Shown here: piece by piece, positions 31,574 through 40,630 of the stretch | Numbering within the stretch: the first letter of the stretch is position 1 | How the letters are laid out: each line of letters begins with the position of its first letter | Source of the DNA: Bin94 sp965215535 | Lineage (GTDB): Bacteria; Gemmatimonadota; Gemmatimonadetes; Longimicrobiales; Gaopeijiaceae | DNA length: 64,000 bases | Direction of reading: 5' to 3' | Assembly (NCBI GenBank): GCA_965215535.1 | Contig: OZ244063.1 | Location: 744,001-808,000 of the forward strand | Translations under genes and position numbers: made by a program | Notes under the pieces: model-generated | Database searches by the model: none | What the model saw: only the letters and a program-made list of their open reading frames with translations | Told to the model about the DNA's origin: nothing

Positions 31574-32851
31574 TCATTCGGACCCGGCCGGCGACGAGGC
31601 CGCCACACTCCGCACGCCGCCCTCGCCCGGCCCCGATCGCTGCGCACTGCGGCCGAGGCTGAGCGCGCGCTGGGCGGCCAGAGCTCTCTGCGGCAGACTG
31701 AAGAGCTTGACGAAACCGGTCGAATCGGCGTGCGCGTATCCCTCGCTGGCCCCGAACGAAGCCAGGTCGAGAGCGTAGAGCGACGAGGGCGCGCGCCGCG
31801 AGAGCACCGAGGCCATTCCCCTGAAGAGCCGCATGCGCACCGACCCGGTCACAGAGGCCATCAGGGTATCGACAAGGGCGTCCAGCGCCTCGCGCTCCGG
31901 CGTCCACCAGCGTCCCTCGTAGACCAGATCCGCGTAGCGGGGCGCAATCTGATCCTTCAGCGCAAGGGCGCTGCGCGAGAGCACCAACTGCTCCAGCTCC
32001 TGGAGCGCAATCAGGAGAATCGTCCCTCCCGGAGTCTCGTAGACGCCTCGCGACTTGATGCCCACAACGCGATCCTCGATCACGTCGGCGCGTCCGACTC
32101 CGTGGGCGGATCCCAGCCGGTTCAGCTCGGACACCAGGGGGCGCAGCGCCAGGGGGCGGCCATCGATGGCCACCGGAGCGCCGGCCTCGAAGGCCAGCTC
32201 GATCTCGCAGGGCTCGCCAGGGGCCTCGGCGGGGTCGGTCGTCCAGACAAAGACGTCGGAGCCTGGGGGATTGGCCGGATCTTCGAGCGGCCCTCCCTCG
32301 TGGCTGATATGCCAGAGATTCTCGTCGCGGGAATAGAGCTTCTCGCGATCGATTCCCTCGAGGTCGATGCCGCGGGCGCGGGCATAGGCGAAGGCGTCCT
32401 CGCGCGAAGAGATCTCCCATTCGCGCCAGGGGGCGATCACCCGCAGATCGGGGGCGAGCGCAGCAAAGGAGAGCTCGAAGCGAAGCTGGTCGTTGCCCTT
32501 CCCCGTGCAGCCGTGCGCCAGGGCGTGGGCGCCGGTTTTGCGGGCCACCTCGACCATTCGCCGCGAGATCAGCGGGCGCGCCATTGCGGTGCCGAGCAGG
32601 TACTTGCGGCTATGGACAGCACCTGCGCGCAGCACCGGCAGAGCGAAGTCCGCCAGGAACTCGTCGCGGAGATCCTCGCCGTGAAAGGCCGATGCGCCGG
32701 TCGCGAGCGCCTTGGCGGCCAGAGATTCCACCCCGCCGCGCTGGCCGACGTCGGCCGCCATGCAGATGACTTCGGCCCCGTAGCGCTCCCGCAGCCAGGA
32801 GACGATGACCGAGGTGTCGAGGCCGCCGGAGTAGCCGAGAACGATCTTCAT
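31574..32851 (-). CDS. argG: Argininosuccinate synthase
   Basis: A 425-residue ATP-dependent enzyme that joins citrulline and aspartate. The ATP pyrophosphatase motif SGGLDTSVIVSWL starts at residue 9 (MKIVLGYSGGLD). Other motifs: HGCTGKGNDQLRFE, APWREW, SREDAFAYA, NLWHISHEGGPLEDP and VGIKSRGVYETPGG. The start at 32851 matches the family. Promoter and ARG-box-like sites lie upstream at 33008-33059, downstream of argR, which implies feedback control by arginine-bound ArgR. Confidence 0.98.
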   Translation of the reverse strand: MKIVLGYSGGLDTSVIVSWLRERYGAEVICMAADVGQRGGVESLAAKALATGASAFHGEDLRDEFLADFALPVLRAGAVHSRKYLLGTAMARPLISRRMVEVARKTGAHALAHGCTGKGNDQLRFELSFAALAPDLRVIAPWREWEISSREDAFAYARARGIDLEGIDREKLYSRDENLWHISHEGGPLEDPANPPGSDVFVWTTDPAEAPGEPCEIELAFEAGAPVAIDGRPLALRPLVSELNRLGSAHGVGRADVIEDRVVGIKSRGVYETPGGTILLIALQELEQLVLSRSALALKDQIAPRYADLVYEGRWWTPEREALDALVDTLMASVTGSVRMRLFRGMASVLSRRAPSSLYALDLASFGASEGYAHADSTGFVKLFSLPQRALAAQRALSLGRSAQRSGPGEGGVRSVAASSPAGSE

Positions 32852-33007
32852 GATTGCACTCCCGTACTCTGGAGATCTCCCCCGAATGCGGATGCGCGCA
32901 CACCGAAGATGGGCGCGGTCGTCGGGCGGGGCGTCCCTTCGCGATCCCTTGCATGATTCATTGTGATGCTCATTCTGTGCCGAATTGGGTCCGTTGTGAT
33001 AAATTTT

Positions 33008-33041
33008 TGCAATATTTTGCAAGAAAATGCAATTATATGCA
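33008..33041 (-). promoter_or_regulatory. Tandem ARG-box-like operator
   Basis: Two 14-base dyads of identical layout, TGCAATATTTTGCA (33008-33021) and TGCAATTATATGCA (33028-33041), each TGCA-N6-TGCA, lie 20 bases centre to centre. Paired AT-rich boxes about two helical turns apart are typical of ArgR hexamer operators. The second box covers the -10 of the argG promoter, so binding would block transcription. argR is the adjacent gene. Confidence 0.75.
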
Positions 33042-33059
33042 GAAAAAGATGCACGTCAA
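33032..33059 (-). promoter_or_regulatory. argG: argG promoter
   Basis: On the minus strand, TTGACG (33059-33054), a 16-base spacer and a perfect TATAAT (33037-33032). It reads towards argG and is overlapped by an ARG-box-like dyad. Confidence 0.75.
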
Positions 33060-33115
33060 GCGGATCTCCGCAGGCATCCGCCCTTCAGGTCGCCCCCGAC
33101 CGTCGAAAGCCCCCG

Positions 33116-33583
33116 TCAGCCCGATGCCGCGCGCAGCTTCCCGGCAACCCTCTCTGCCGTTTGGGGACACCGCAAAATGATCAGCACGGTGTCGTCGCCG
33201 GCAATGGTGCCCGCCAGCCCCTCGTACTCCTCGCGGTCGATCGCGGAGGCAACAGCCTGCGCGGCCCCGCTGAGGGTATGCACCACCGCAAGATTTCCCA
33301 CGACCTCGACCTCCACCAGAAGCGTGGGAAGCACGGCCTCGAGGGGCGGCACATGATCCCACTCCTCGGGAAGGGTGTAGCGGGGCCCCTCGTCGCCGGT
33401 GATCTTGACCAGACCCAGATCGCGGACATCGCGCGACAGGGTGGATTGGGTGACCGGAAAGCCGGCCCTGGCCAGGAGGGTGCGCAACGCCTTCAGGTGG
33501 GGCACCGCACCCTGGCGCACCAGCCGCAGAATGGCGCCCTGCCGCCGTCGCTTGGCACCCGCAGATCCGGGATCGGAGATCAT
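33116..33583 (-). CDS. argR: Arginine repressor ArgR
   Basis: A 155-residue repressor. The N-terminal winged helix (RRRQGAILRLVRQG, then TQSTLSRDVRDLGLVKI, with the Ser-Arg recognition pair) binds ARG boxes. The C-terminal domain (VVGNLAVVHTLSGAAQAVASAID ... LAGTIAGDDTVLIILR, with the GTIAGDDT arginine-binding loop) forms the hexamer. The ATG at 33583 is at the usual position. It is located just upstream of argG on the same strand, with its putative targets in the space between them. Confidence 0.96.
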   Translation of the reverse strand: MISDPGSAGAKRRRQGAILRLVRQGAVPHLKALRTLLARAGFPVTQSTLSRDVRDLGLVKITGDEGPRYTLPEEWDHVPPLEAVLPTLLVEVEVVGNLAVVHTLSGAAQAVASAIDREEYEGLAGTIAGDDTVLIILRCPQTAERVAGKLRAASG

Positions 33584-33676
33584 GGCCGGGAACCGGGCCG
33601 GAGAGCTGCACCCCGACGCCTTGACCCCTGCGCCGTGCGCCCCGAAGAGCTCATGAAGCTGTCGCCCGCCGCGCCG

Positions 33677-36424
33677 CTAGAAATCGTAGCGCAGACGCGT
33701 GACGAGCAGGCGCCCGATCTCGGGAGCCCCCACAAACTCGCGGTGCAGGTTGTTGAGCAGATTGCTTGCATGCAGCGCGACTCGGGCCGCGGGCAGCATC
33801 GGAAGGCGATACCCGACCGAGGCATCGACCACGGCGTACCCATCGACGTCACCGATATAGACCCCCGAGTTCATGGGGAAGCCATCGGTGGCGCGGACGC
33901 GCGCCTGGGCGGTCAACCCCGAGCTTCGATCGTCCCAGGTGACCCCGAGCGCACCCTTGTGGCCGGGCGCATTGAGGGCAATGTCCTGGTTGCTTGCACA
34001 GCTTTCGTCGTTGTTGAAGTCGAAGCACTCCTTGCTCACATATGAATAGTTGGCATTGATGCGCAAGCGATCCGAGAGCAGGATCTGCGCGGCCAGATCG
34101 GCGCCGATATAGTCCACATCGCCGAAGTTGCGGTAGGTGAGGAAGACATCGGGGGTGTCGAGCTGATCGGGATTCACCATGCCCAGGGGGATAGCCGCGG
34201 CGCCGGCGACGATCGTATCAAGTTGTGCATTCGAGACGAGGCCCAACTGGAGAAGCGGCTGCAGACGATGCAGAAGAAACTCCTTGACGCTGCCCGGATC
34301 GAGGAAGACCGTCTGCGTGATCGGGGTCAGCGGCCCCAGAAAGTTCTTGACCTGCGAATAGTAGAGGTCGGCCGCCAGGACAATGCGATCATTCAGGAGC
34401 CCCTTGTAGCCGATCTCGAAGGTGTTGTAGGTGGTCGAGGTCAGCTCGGCGATATCGGTCGGTTGACCTCCGGGCAAAAAGGGCGGCGCTGTCGTATCGG
34501 ATGCCGCTTCCGGATTGAGAACCCCGAAGAGCGTTTTGATCGCCGGATCGTTGGGGCCGGGGTTCTTCAGGAAATCTTGGAGCACCTTCGCCTGTGCCGG
34601 AGGTATGCCCAGCTCCGGCAGCAGACCCAGGAGGGCGGGCCAGAAGGCTGCAGCATTGGCCGGCGGCAATTCCCCCTCCGGGGCGAGAGCTTTGGCGAAA
34701 TTTTCGAAAAGCGGCACCGCCCGCATGCACAAGCCATGCAGCCCGCCGGTGGCCTCGCAGCCGCGCGAGAAGGTAAGGCCGCCCTCGGGAACGCCCAGTG
34801 CCCGGATGTCGCCCAGGGGCAGCATATCGTTGAGGGGCTGAACCCTGAGGTCGAGGAAGAGATTGTTCGAGGTCGGGGTACTGAAGGCGCGATTGAAGGA
34901 GAGCCGCAGATTCTGGGCCTCGGCCGGGCGGAAGACCAGCGCCGCGCGCGGCGAAACATTGCGATCGGAGAGGCGGCTGTGGTCGTCGATGCGAATGGCG
35001 GTAACCAGGTCCACCCGGTCGCCCAGCGAGGTCTCGGAGTGCAGGTAGACGCCCGCCTCGGAAATGACGTCGTCGTCCTCGTTGCGCCCAAAGATCGTGC
35101 CGCCACTCTTCGGTTCGGTGCGCTGCCAGTCCACCCCATAGGTGAAGCTCTGCCACGGTGCCACATTGAAGCCGTGCTGAAGCTGCACCGCCGCCGTATT
35201 GGACTGATCCACCACCGGATCGCCGCTGCGAAGGAGGAAGGTGCTGCATTCGGGGCCGCGGCAGGCGGGATCGTCCTGGCCCGAGTTGGTCTGATTGTAG
35301 AAGCCCTGCACGAAGAGGCGTCCCAGCGAGAACCGCGCCTGACCGTAGCTGTACCCCCAGCCCTCGGCCTGCGCCGCGCCGACCCCCGTCATCTCCAGGG
35401 CTTTCAGAAGCGTCGAGTTGCCCCCGCTCAGGATCAGGTTGCCATCTGTGGCGAAACGAACGTCCAGGCGGGCATCGACGGTGTAACGCTCGTTTTCGTA
35501 GTCGCGCATGAATAATCGCTCGCTTGGGTCGACGTACTCCCAGTCGGTTCCCCGCTGGTACTGCCCCGAGATCTTGAAGCCGACGCTCTCCGAGAGGCGG
35601 TGCGCGCTGCGGAGCTGTCCATGAAAGAGCGACCGTTCGCCCCCGGCCAGCGAGATCGACGACCCCGGGCTGTCGATCGGCGAGGCGGTCACGATGTGCA
35701 TGACCCCGGTCGAGGCGTTGGGTCCGTAGAGCGCGGCCCCCGGCCCGAGCGAGACCTCGATCCGGTCGATGTCGAGGTCGTTGGTGGGAAAGAGGGAGTA
35801 GGCGTTGAAGCGGAGCGAGGGAATGCGGGCGTAGCGGTTGTCGATAATGGTGAGGAGCGTCCCCGAGAAGACCCCGTTGAAGCCGCGCGCGACCACCGTT
35901 CCCTGGCTGATTCCGGTCTGGGCCGCGTCGATTCCCGGCAGATGGCGCAGATGATCGGCCACGGTTGTGGCGGCGGTGCGCGCCACCTCGGCAGCCGAGA
36001 CGGTGGAGATTGAGGCCGGAGCGTCCAGAGCCTTCTCCTGGCGGCGCGAGGCGGTGACAACCACCGGATTCAGCACCAGGGCGCGGGAACGCATCGCAAT
36101 CGTGGGTCCGTCCTGGGCGTCCGTCTCCGCACGCACCCCATCGAGGCGCGCGGTCTCGTAGCCGATCAGGGAGACGACGATCGAATAGCTTCCCGGCTCG
36201 ACCCCGATCCGGAAGCGCCCCTCGGCATTGGTCCCCACCGCGAGATCGGTGCCGAGCACCTCGACGAGGGCCTCTTCAAGGGGCTGGCCGCTTTCGGCAT
36301 CGGTGACCGTGCCCTGGAGCGTCGCCTCCTGGGTGGTGGCGGCGGCCGGGAGGAGGAGCGCGAAGAGCAGAGGCAGCGCGCCAATGCGGGAGTGGGTCGG
36401 GGAGGTGGAGCGGGACGGCTGCAT
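33677..36424 (-). CDS. TonB-dependent outer-membrane receptor
   Basis: A 915-residue protein starting MQPSRSTSPTHSRIG with a signal peptide (LPLLFALLLPAAATTQE). A carboxypeptidase-regulatory-like domain follows (ATLQGTVTDAESGQPLEEALVEV, about 32-115), then the plug (VVVTASRRQEKALDAPASIS, LRHLPGIDAAQTG, IDRIEVSLGPGAALYGPNASTGVMHIVT) and a long beta-barrel ending in RLRYDF with the usual C-terminal Phe. Two hydrophilic loops (around the CRGPECSTF and GCEATGGLHGLCMR stretches) carry Cys pairs. The ligand is not evident; no siderophore or B12 genes or riboswitch are next to it. GGAG lies upstream of the ATG at 36424. Confidence 0.92.
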   Translation of the reverse strand: MQPSRSTSPTHSRIGALPLLFALLLPAAATTQEATLQGTVTDAESGQPLEEALVEVLGTDLAVGTNAEGRFRIGVEPGSYSIVVSLIGYETARLDGVRAETDAQDGPTIAMRSRALVLNPVVVTASRRQEKALDAPASISTVSAAEVARTAATTVADHLRHLPGIDAAQTGISQGTVVARGFNGVFSGTLLTIIDNRYARIPSLRFNAYSLFPTNDLDIDRIEVSLGPGAALYGPNASTGVMHIVTASPIDSPGSSISLAGGERSLFHGQLRSAHRLSESVGFKISGQYQRGTDWEYVDPSERLFMRDYENERYTVDARLDVRFATDGNLILSGGNSTLLKALEMTGVGAAQAEGWGYSYGQARFSLGRLFVQGFYNQTNSGQDDPACRGPECSTFLLRSGDPVVDQSNTAAVQLQHGFNVAPWQSFTYGVDWQRTEPKSGGTIFGRNEDDDVISEAGVYLHSETSLGDRVDLVTAIRIDDHSRLSDRNVSPRAALVFRPAEAQNLRLSFNRAFSTPTSNNLFLDLRVQPLNDMLPLGDIRALGVPEGGLTFSRGCEATGGLHGLCMRAVPLFENFAKALAPEGELPPANAAAFWPALLGLLPELGIPPAQAKVLQDFLKNPGPNDPAIKTLFGVLNPEAASDTTAPPFLPGGQPTDIAELTSTTYNTFEIGYKGLLNDRIVLAADLYYSQVKNFLGPLTPITQTVFLDPGSVKEFLLHRLQPLLQLGLVSNAQLDTIVAGAAAIPLGMVNPDQLDTPDVFLTYRNFGDVDYIGADLAAQILLSDRLRINANYSYVSKECFDFNNDESCASNQDIALNAPGHKGALGVTWDDRSSGLTAQARVRATDGFPMNSGVYIGDVDGYAVVDASVGYRLPMLPAARVALHASNLLNNLHREFVGAPEIGRLLVTRLRYDF

Positions 36425-36611
36425 GGTTCGTGTTCTCCGGGGAAGCCGGGTGGAGCGGATGGGGATTGATGGCTGGCCGTGGCGTGGATTTGGGACAGGG
36501 AGCGGCGCAGAAGCACAGCGCCCGGGAGAATGCATTGCCGCTCGCATGCCGTTCGGCGTGCATCCGCAGGCAGCCGGCCACGCAAGGCAAATCTGTGTTT
36601 CAGGAGGATTC

Positions 36612-37772
36612 ATGGCAATACTCCCTGTCATGAAGAACCGCTCCGATCGCGTGCAGAGCCCCGGCGGGAGAAGCGCCGAGAGGGCCGCCCGGCTGCTCAG
36701 ATCGCTGCCACTGGCGCCCTCCGACTTCGAGCGCGCGCGCCGGCGGATCGCGCCCCACCTGCACCGCACGCCGCTCCTCTCCTTTCGCACCCTGGGAGCG
36801 CCTCTGGGCGCCGAAAGCTGGCTGAAGTGCGAAAATTTGCAAAAAACGGGATCGTTCAAGGTGCGCGGGGGACTGAATGCGGTCGCGGCGCTGTGCGAAG
36901 ACGACAGCGGAGGACGGGGAAATCGGGCGGGGGGCGTGATCACGATCTCGGCCGGCAACCACGCGCAGGCGATCGGGTGGGCGGCCGCACGGGCCGGAAT
37001 GCGCGCGGTCGTGGTGATGCCGGAGGGCGCCGCGCGCACCAAGGTGGCCGCCGCGCGGGGGTACGGGGCCGAGGTGGTTCTGCATGGCACCGCACACGAA
37101 GCCTTTGCCGAAGCCCACCGCCGCGCCGAGGCCGAGGGACTGGTCTTCCTGCACCCCTTTGACGCGCCCGAGGTCATTGCCGGCCATGGCTCGACCGGCC
37201 TGGAGATCGTCGAGGAGCTGTCCGGACCCGGCACGATCGTGGTTCCGGTGGGCGGGGGCGGACAGATTGCCGGAATTGCGGGAGCGCTGGCGGCGACCGG
37301 CCGGCTGGCGGCTCCTCTGCGCAGCCCTGACCGAGACGGGCGGAAGACGCCCGCTCGCGAAGCCGCTCCCCGGCAACCGGCAGACGCACACGCCCGCTGG
37401 CGCGTCTTCGGGGTCGAGCCCGTCGGTGCCCCGGCCATGCGACGCAGCCTGGAGACCGGACGCGCACTCCAACTCGAGACAGTGAAGACGATCGCAGACG
37501 GTCTTGCGGCCCCGATGGCCGGATCGCTGACCTACCGGATCGTCGAGCGCCTTGTCGAGGATGTGGTCCTGGTGAGCGACGACGAAATTCTGGCCGCGAT
37601 GCGGCTCCTGATGACCCGGGCCGGAGTGGTGGCCGAGCCCTCGGGGGCGGCAGCCGCGGCGGCGATCATGACCGGGCGCATTCCCCTGAAGCCGGGGGAG
37701 CGGGTGGTGGCCGTGGTGACCGGCGCCAATGCCGATCCGGCAATCCTGGCGCGCGCCCTGGACGGTCGCTGA
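36612..37772 (+). CDS. Threonine/serine dehydratase (PLP fold type II)
   Basis: A 386-residue enzyme. It has the PLP lysine in KTGSFKVRGGLNAV, SAGNHAQAIGWAA, the phosphate loop VVPVGGGGQIAGIAGAL and a final SGAAAAAAI. It lacks the C-terminal ACT-like domain of long biosynthetic IlvA, so it resembles catabolic threonine dehydratases or serine/threonine racemase-type enzymes. A Gly/Arg-rich insert lies near residues 230-265 (SPDRDGRKTPAREAAPRQPADA). A perfect AGGAGG sits 4 bases before the ATG at 36612; another ATG is six codons on. It is divergent from the TonB receptor gene. Confidence 0.88.
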   Translation: MAILPVMKNRSDRVQSPGGRSAERAARLLRSLPLAPSDFERARRRIAPHLHRTPLLSFRTLGAPLGAESWLKCENLQKTGSFKVRGGLNAVAALCEDDSGGRGNRAGGVITISAGNHAQAIGWAAARAGMRAVVVMPEGAARTKVAAARGYGAEVVLHGTAHEAFAEAHRRAEAEGLVFLHPFDAPEVIAGHGSTGLEIVEELSGPGTIVVPVGGGGQIAGIAGALAATGRLAAPLRSPDRDGRKTPAREAAPRQPADAHARWRVFGVEPVGAPAMRRSLETGRALQLETVKTIADGLAAPMAGSLTYRIVERLVEDVVLVSDDEILAAMRLLMTRAGVVAEPSGAAAAAAIMTGRIPLKPGERVVAVVTGANADPAILARALDGR

Positions 37773-38075
37773 GGCGGCGGGAGGCCGGAGCCGGGCGCAG
37801 CAGGCGGGCCGCAGTTCGTGCAGAGACCCGGCCGGTCAGCATTCCGGACTGGCAGCTCCGGGCCCGGACCCGCATGTGACGCGCAGGCGGCAAGGCATCC
37901 GACCGGCAGGCCGGGTGGGCGGCGCATGGGCTGCCTGGCCGATGCGCACCCCACGCACAGTGGCGAAGGGGTCGGATCCGCGCCAGACTTCGGTTCCGTC
38001 GTGCGCACGGGCCGCGCTTCTTTCCCCTCTTCCACTCCCGCCCTTCCCGGCACCCACCGGAGGACACCCCCACAC
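37773..38075 (+). other. Gap between the dehydratase and the YkvI-family gene
   Basis: About 300 GC-rich bases. No convincing promoter, RNA or gene was seen. A GGAGGA at 38059-38064 is the probable, rather distant, ribosome-binding site for the next gene. Confidence 0.4.
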
Positions 38076-39176
38076 GTGAATGCACTCCGTCGCTACCTCC
38101 TTCCCGGCTTCGTCTTTCAGTCGGTCGTCATTGCCGGCGGGTATGGCACCGGCCGCGAGCTGGCCGAGTTCTTCCTTTCGCGCGGACCGCTGGGCGGGAT
38201 GCTCGCCATGGGGCTCTCCACGGCGGTCTGGAGCGCCGTCTGCGTTGTGACCTACGAGTTTGCGCGCGTATTTCGCAGCTTCGACTACCACAGCTTCTTC
38301 CGGCGGCTCCTTGGTCCCTTCTGGTGGAGCCTCGAGCTTCTCTACCTGGGACTGATCGTGATTGCGACGGCGGTGATCGCGGCTGCCGCCGGGGCCATTC
38401 TGCAGGCGACCTTCGGCATTCCCGAGATCGTGGGGATGGCGATGATCGTACTGCTGGCGGGGGCGCTGGTCTTTGGTGGAAATGCGGCGATCGAGCGGGT
38501 CTTCGCCTGGTGGTCGATTGTGCTCTATGCGGTCTATGCCGGATTCTTCCTGGCTTGCCTGCAGGTCTTCGGCGACGATATCCGGGCGGCCTTCGCCACC
38601 GGCACCATCGAGGGGAGCTGGATCGTGGGCGGGCTCGAATATGCGGGTTACAACCTGGGCGTGCTGCCGGCGGTGCTCGCCACCCTGCGCCATCACAAAA
38701 CCCGTCGCGACACCCTGATCGCAGGGCTGCTCACCGGTCCCCTGGCGATGCTGCCGGCCCTCTTCTTCTTTATTGCCGTTGTCGGAGAGTACCCGGTCAT
38801 CGTTGCGGCCACCATTCCGACCAACCACATGTTGGTGCTGCTCGAATCGCGCGCCTTCCAGATCATCTTCCAGATCATGCTCCTTGGTACGCTGGTCGAG
38901 ACCGGCGCGGGTCTGATTCATGCAGTCAATGAACGAGTCACGCAGGCCATGCGGGAGCGCGGTCGTCACCTTGCGCGAGGCGGGCGGCTGTGGATTGCGC
39001 TCGGCGGACTTGTGCTCGGCGGATTGATCGCGCAGCTCGGCCTGACCGACCTGGTGGGCCTGGGCTATGGCACAATCACCTGGGGCTTTCTGCTGATCTT
39101 CGTTCTGCCGCTCCTGACCCGGGGCGTCGTGCTGATTCGCGGCGCGCACCGCCTGGAGCTTCGCGGGGACGGGTGA
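38076..39176 (+). CDS. YkvI family membrane protein (putative transporter)
   Basis: A 366-residue polytopic inner-membrane protein starting at a GTG (NALRRYLLPGFVFQSVVIAGGYGTGRELAEFF). About ten hydrophobic helices are visible. The early GGYGTGREL motif in helix 1 and the later GGLEYAGYNLGVLPAVLATL match the YkvI/COG3949 group within the amino acid-polyamine-cation superfamily. The substrate is not known. The product length is normal. It ends at 39176, just before an AT-rich repeat island, convergent with the MFS gene. Confidence 0.85.
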   Translation: MNALRRYLLPGFVFQSVVIAGGYGTGRELAEFFLSRGPLGGMLAMGLSTAVWSAVCVVTYEFARVFRSFDYHSFFRRLLGPFWWSLELLYLGLIVIATAVIAAAAGAILQATFGIPEIVGMAMIVLLAGALVFGGNAAIERVFAWWSIVLYAVYAGFFLACLQVFGDDIRAAFATGTIEGSWIVGGLEYAGYNLGVLPAVLATLRHHKTRRDTLIAGLLTGPLAMLPALFFFIAVVGEYPVIVAATIPTNHMLVLLESRAFQIIFQIMLLGTLVETGAGLIHAVNERVTQAMRERGRHLARGGRLWIALGGLVLGGLIAQLGLTDLVGLGYGTITWGFLLIFVLPLLTRGVVLIRGAHRLELRGDG

Positions 39177-39212
39177 ATTTGACTGTCGCCATGATTACAC
39201 GGATTCTGTCCT

Positions 39213-39257
39213 ATTGTTGTTGAACAAATTGTTGTTGAATCAATTATTGTTGAACAA
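39213..39257. repeat. Three tandem 15-bp AT-rich repeats
   Basis: ATTGTTGTTGAACAA (39213-39227), ATTGTTGTTGAATCA (39228-39242) and ATTATTGTTGAACAA (39243-39257) are direct repeats in exact 15-base register. Each contains a near-palindromic TTGTTGAACAA or a variant of it. It lies between the ends of two convergent genes. Confidence 0.85.
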
Positions 39258-39290
39258 ATCTTGTTGCGATGCTGCCGGGTGGCCCGATGA

Positions 39291-39354
39291 TTGTCACAAT
39301 ATGTTGGTTGTTGTCACAATATTGTTGAATGATTGGTTGTGATCACAATATTGA
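39291..39354. repeat. Palindromic TTGT..ACAA cluster
   Basis: TTGTCACAAT occurs at 39291 and again at 39311 (20 bases apart). TTGTGATCACAA at 39337-39348 is a perfect 12-base palindrome, followed by ATATTG as in the second copy. The cluster overlaps the last codons of the MFS gene. Together with the tandem repeats to the left it forms an AT-rich island of about 140 bases in GC-rich DNA. Confidence 0.8.
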
Positions 39355-40630
39355 GTTTTGGAGGATTTTCACACCCGCCTGCCGAAGACGCGGGCCCGAG
39401 GTGGTGCGCAACAAGTGCGAGCGGGACCGCCGCGATGGCAACGACCGATTTTCCCCGGGCCGACAGTCGGCGGGTCGCCCGGATTCCCGCCAGAGGACCC
39501 AGGGCCAGAAGGGCAAAGGCCCACCGCCACCCCACCGCCTCGACAGCCAGGGGCATGATCTGCACGGTGATGGCAGCCAGGAGGAATCCGGCGCAGGTCT
39601 GAAGGGTGAGGGCAGTGCCGGCGGCTTCGCGGGGGGCGCGTTCGGTGACCATGGCGCTGAACTGGGCCGAGTCGGCCACCACAAAGAAGCCCCAGACCAA
39701 GGTGGCCGCCACCACCAGCGGAAAGGGCGCTCCATACAGAAGGCCGACGAGCAGGCAGCAGGCGCCGCTGATTGCCAGTGCGCGGTTGACGATCGGTCGC
39801 CGTCCGATTCGATCTGCCGCCCAGCCCCCCCAGAGACACCCCAATGCTCCGACCGCCAGGGTGGCGAAGCCGGCCAGCCCGACCGGCGCATCGGGCGTTC
39901 CGGCGGCGATCGCCGAGGCAGCCAGGAAGGCAGGCGCCCACGCCCACATGGCATAGAGCTCCCACATGTGGCCCAGGTAGCCCGCAATGGCGAGCCGGGT
40001 CGGGCGATGGCGCACGACCCGCGCGACCAGCCCCCACGAAAAGGGGGCCCGCGCAAAGGGGTGCGGTCCGTCGCGGTAGAGGAGAAGCACAAGGAGCGCC
40101 GCCGCGCCCGCCCCCACCGAGGCGATCGCAATCACGGCTTCGGCTCCCACCCCGGGAAGCGCATCGATCAGATACGGGGTCGCCTTGCCGACGGTCAGCG
40201 CGCCCACAATGGTTCCGATGGCCAGGCCGCGCCCGGAGCGGAACCAGGTTGCAGCCATCTTCATGGCCGTCGGATAGACCCCGGCCAGGAGAAATCCGGT
40301 CGCGAAGCGCAGAGTGACCGCCGCCGCAAAACCGGGAACCGCAAGGACTGCGGCATTGGCCAGCGCAGCGAGGGTGGCCGCGACGGCAAAGTGGAGGCGC
40401 GACTGCACAATATCGGCCAGGTTGAGGAGCGCCGAGAGCGCGGTTCCCGCCACAAATCCCAGATTGACGGCCGTGGCCAGCCACCCGACCTGGGAGGGCG
40501 AGAGCGACCACCGCGCGCCCAGATCCCCGGAGACCGCGGTGGCGGTGAACCAGAGCGACATGCCGAGGAGTTCGGCCACCGCAAGGAGCGCGAGGACCCG
40601 CCAGCGACGCGGATCCCGCTCGCGATTCAC
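39314..40630 (-). CDS. MFS transporter
   Basis: A 438-residue major facilitator with twelve predicted helices, starting at a GTG (NRERDPRRWRVLALLAVAELLGMSLWFTATAVSGDLG). Typical loop motifs include the DRIGRRP (WGGWAADRIGRRPIVNRAL) of motif A in the second half. It resembles nitrate/cyanate-type or general drug/metabolite MFS carriers; the substrate is unknown. The GTG overlaps the stop of the sigma-like gene upstream (GTGA), so translation is coupled. The final residues (NIVITTNHSTIL) are encoded within an AT-rich repeat cluster and the stop lies inside a TTGTCACAAT unit, so the native C-terminus may have been altered. Confidence 0.87.
   Translation of the reverse strand: MNRERDPRRWRVLALLAVAELLGMSLWFTATAVSGDLGARWSLSPSQVGWLATAVNLGFVAGTALSALLNLADIVQSRLHFAVAATLAALANAAVLAVPGFAAAVTLRFATGFLLAGVYPTAMKMAATWFRSGRGLAIGTIVGALTVGKATPYLIDALPGVGAEAVIAIASVGAGAAALLVLLLYRDGPHPFARAPFSWGLVARVVRHRPTRLAIAGYLGHMWELYAMWAWAPAFLAASAIAAGTPDAPVGLAGFATLAVGALGCLWGGWAADRIGRRPIVNRALAISGACCLLVGLLYGAPFPLVVAATLVWGFFVVADSAQFSAMVTERAPREAAGTALTLQTCAGFLLAAITVQIMPLAVEAVGWRWAFALLALGPLAGIRATRRLSARGKSVVAIAAVPLALVAHHLGPASSAGGCENPPKLNIVITTNHSTIL

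Larger units (their letters stand above)
32852..33115. other. argR-argG intergenic regulatory region
   Basis: A 264-base gap, strikingly AT-rich between 32985 and 33055. It contains the argG promoter and two ARG-box-like dyads (separate entries). The 180-base stretch between the -10 and argG shows no clear hairpin or upstream peptide. Confidence 0.6.

Noticed and set aside
36425..36611. Cobalamin or other riboswitch upstream of the TonB receptor
   Set aside because: No B12-box or other recognisable riboswitch core could be found on either strand of this short gap.
39213..39354. CRISPR array
   Set aside because: Repeats are only 10-15 bases with no regular unique spacers, and no cas genes are near.
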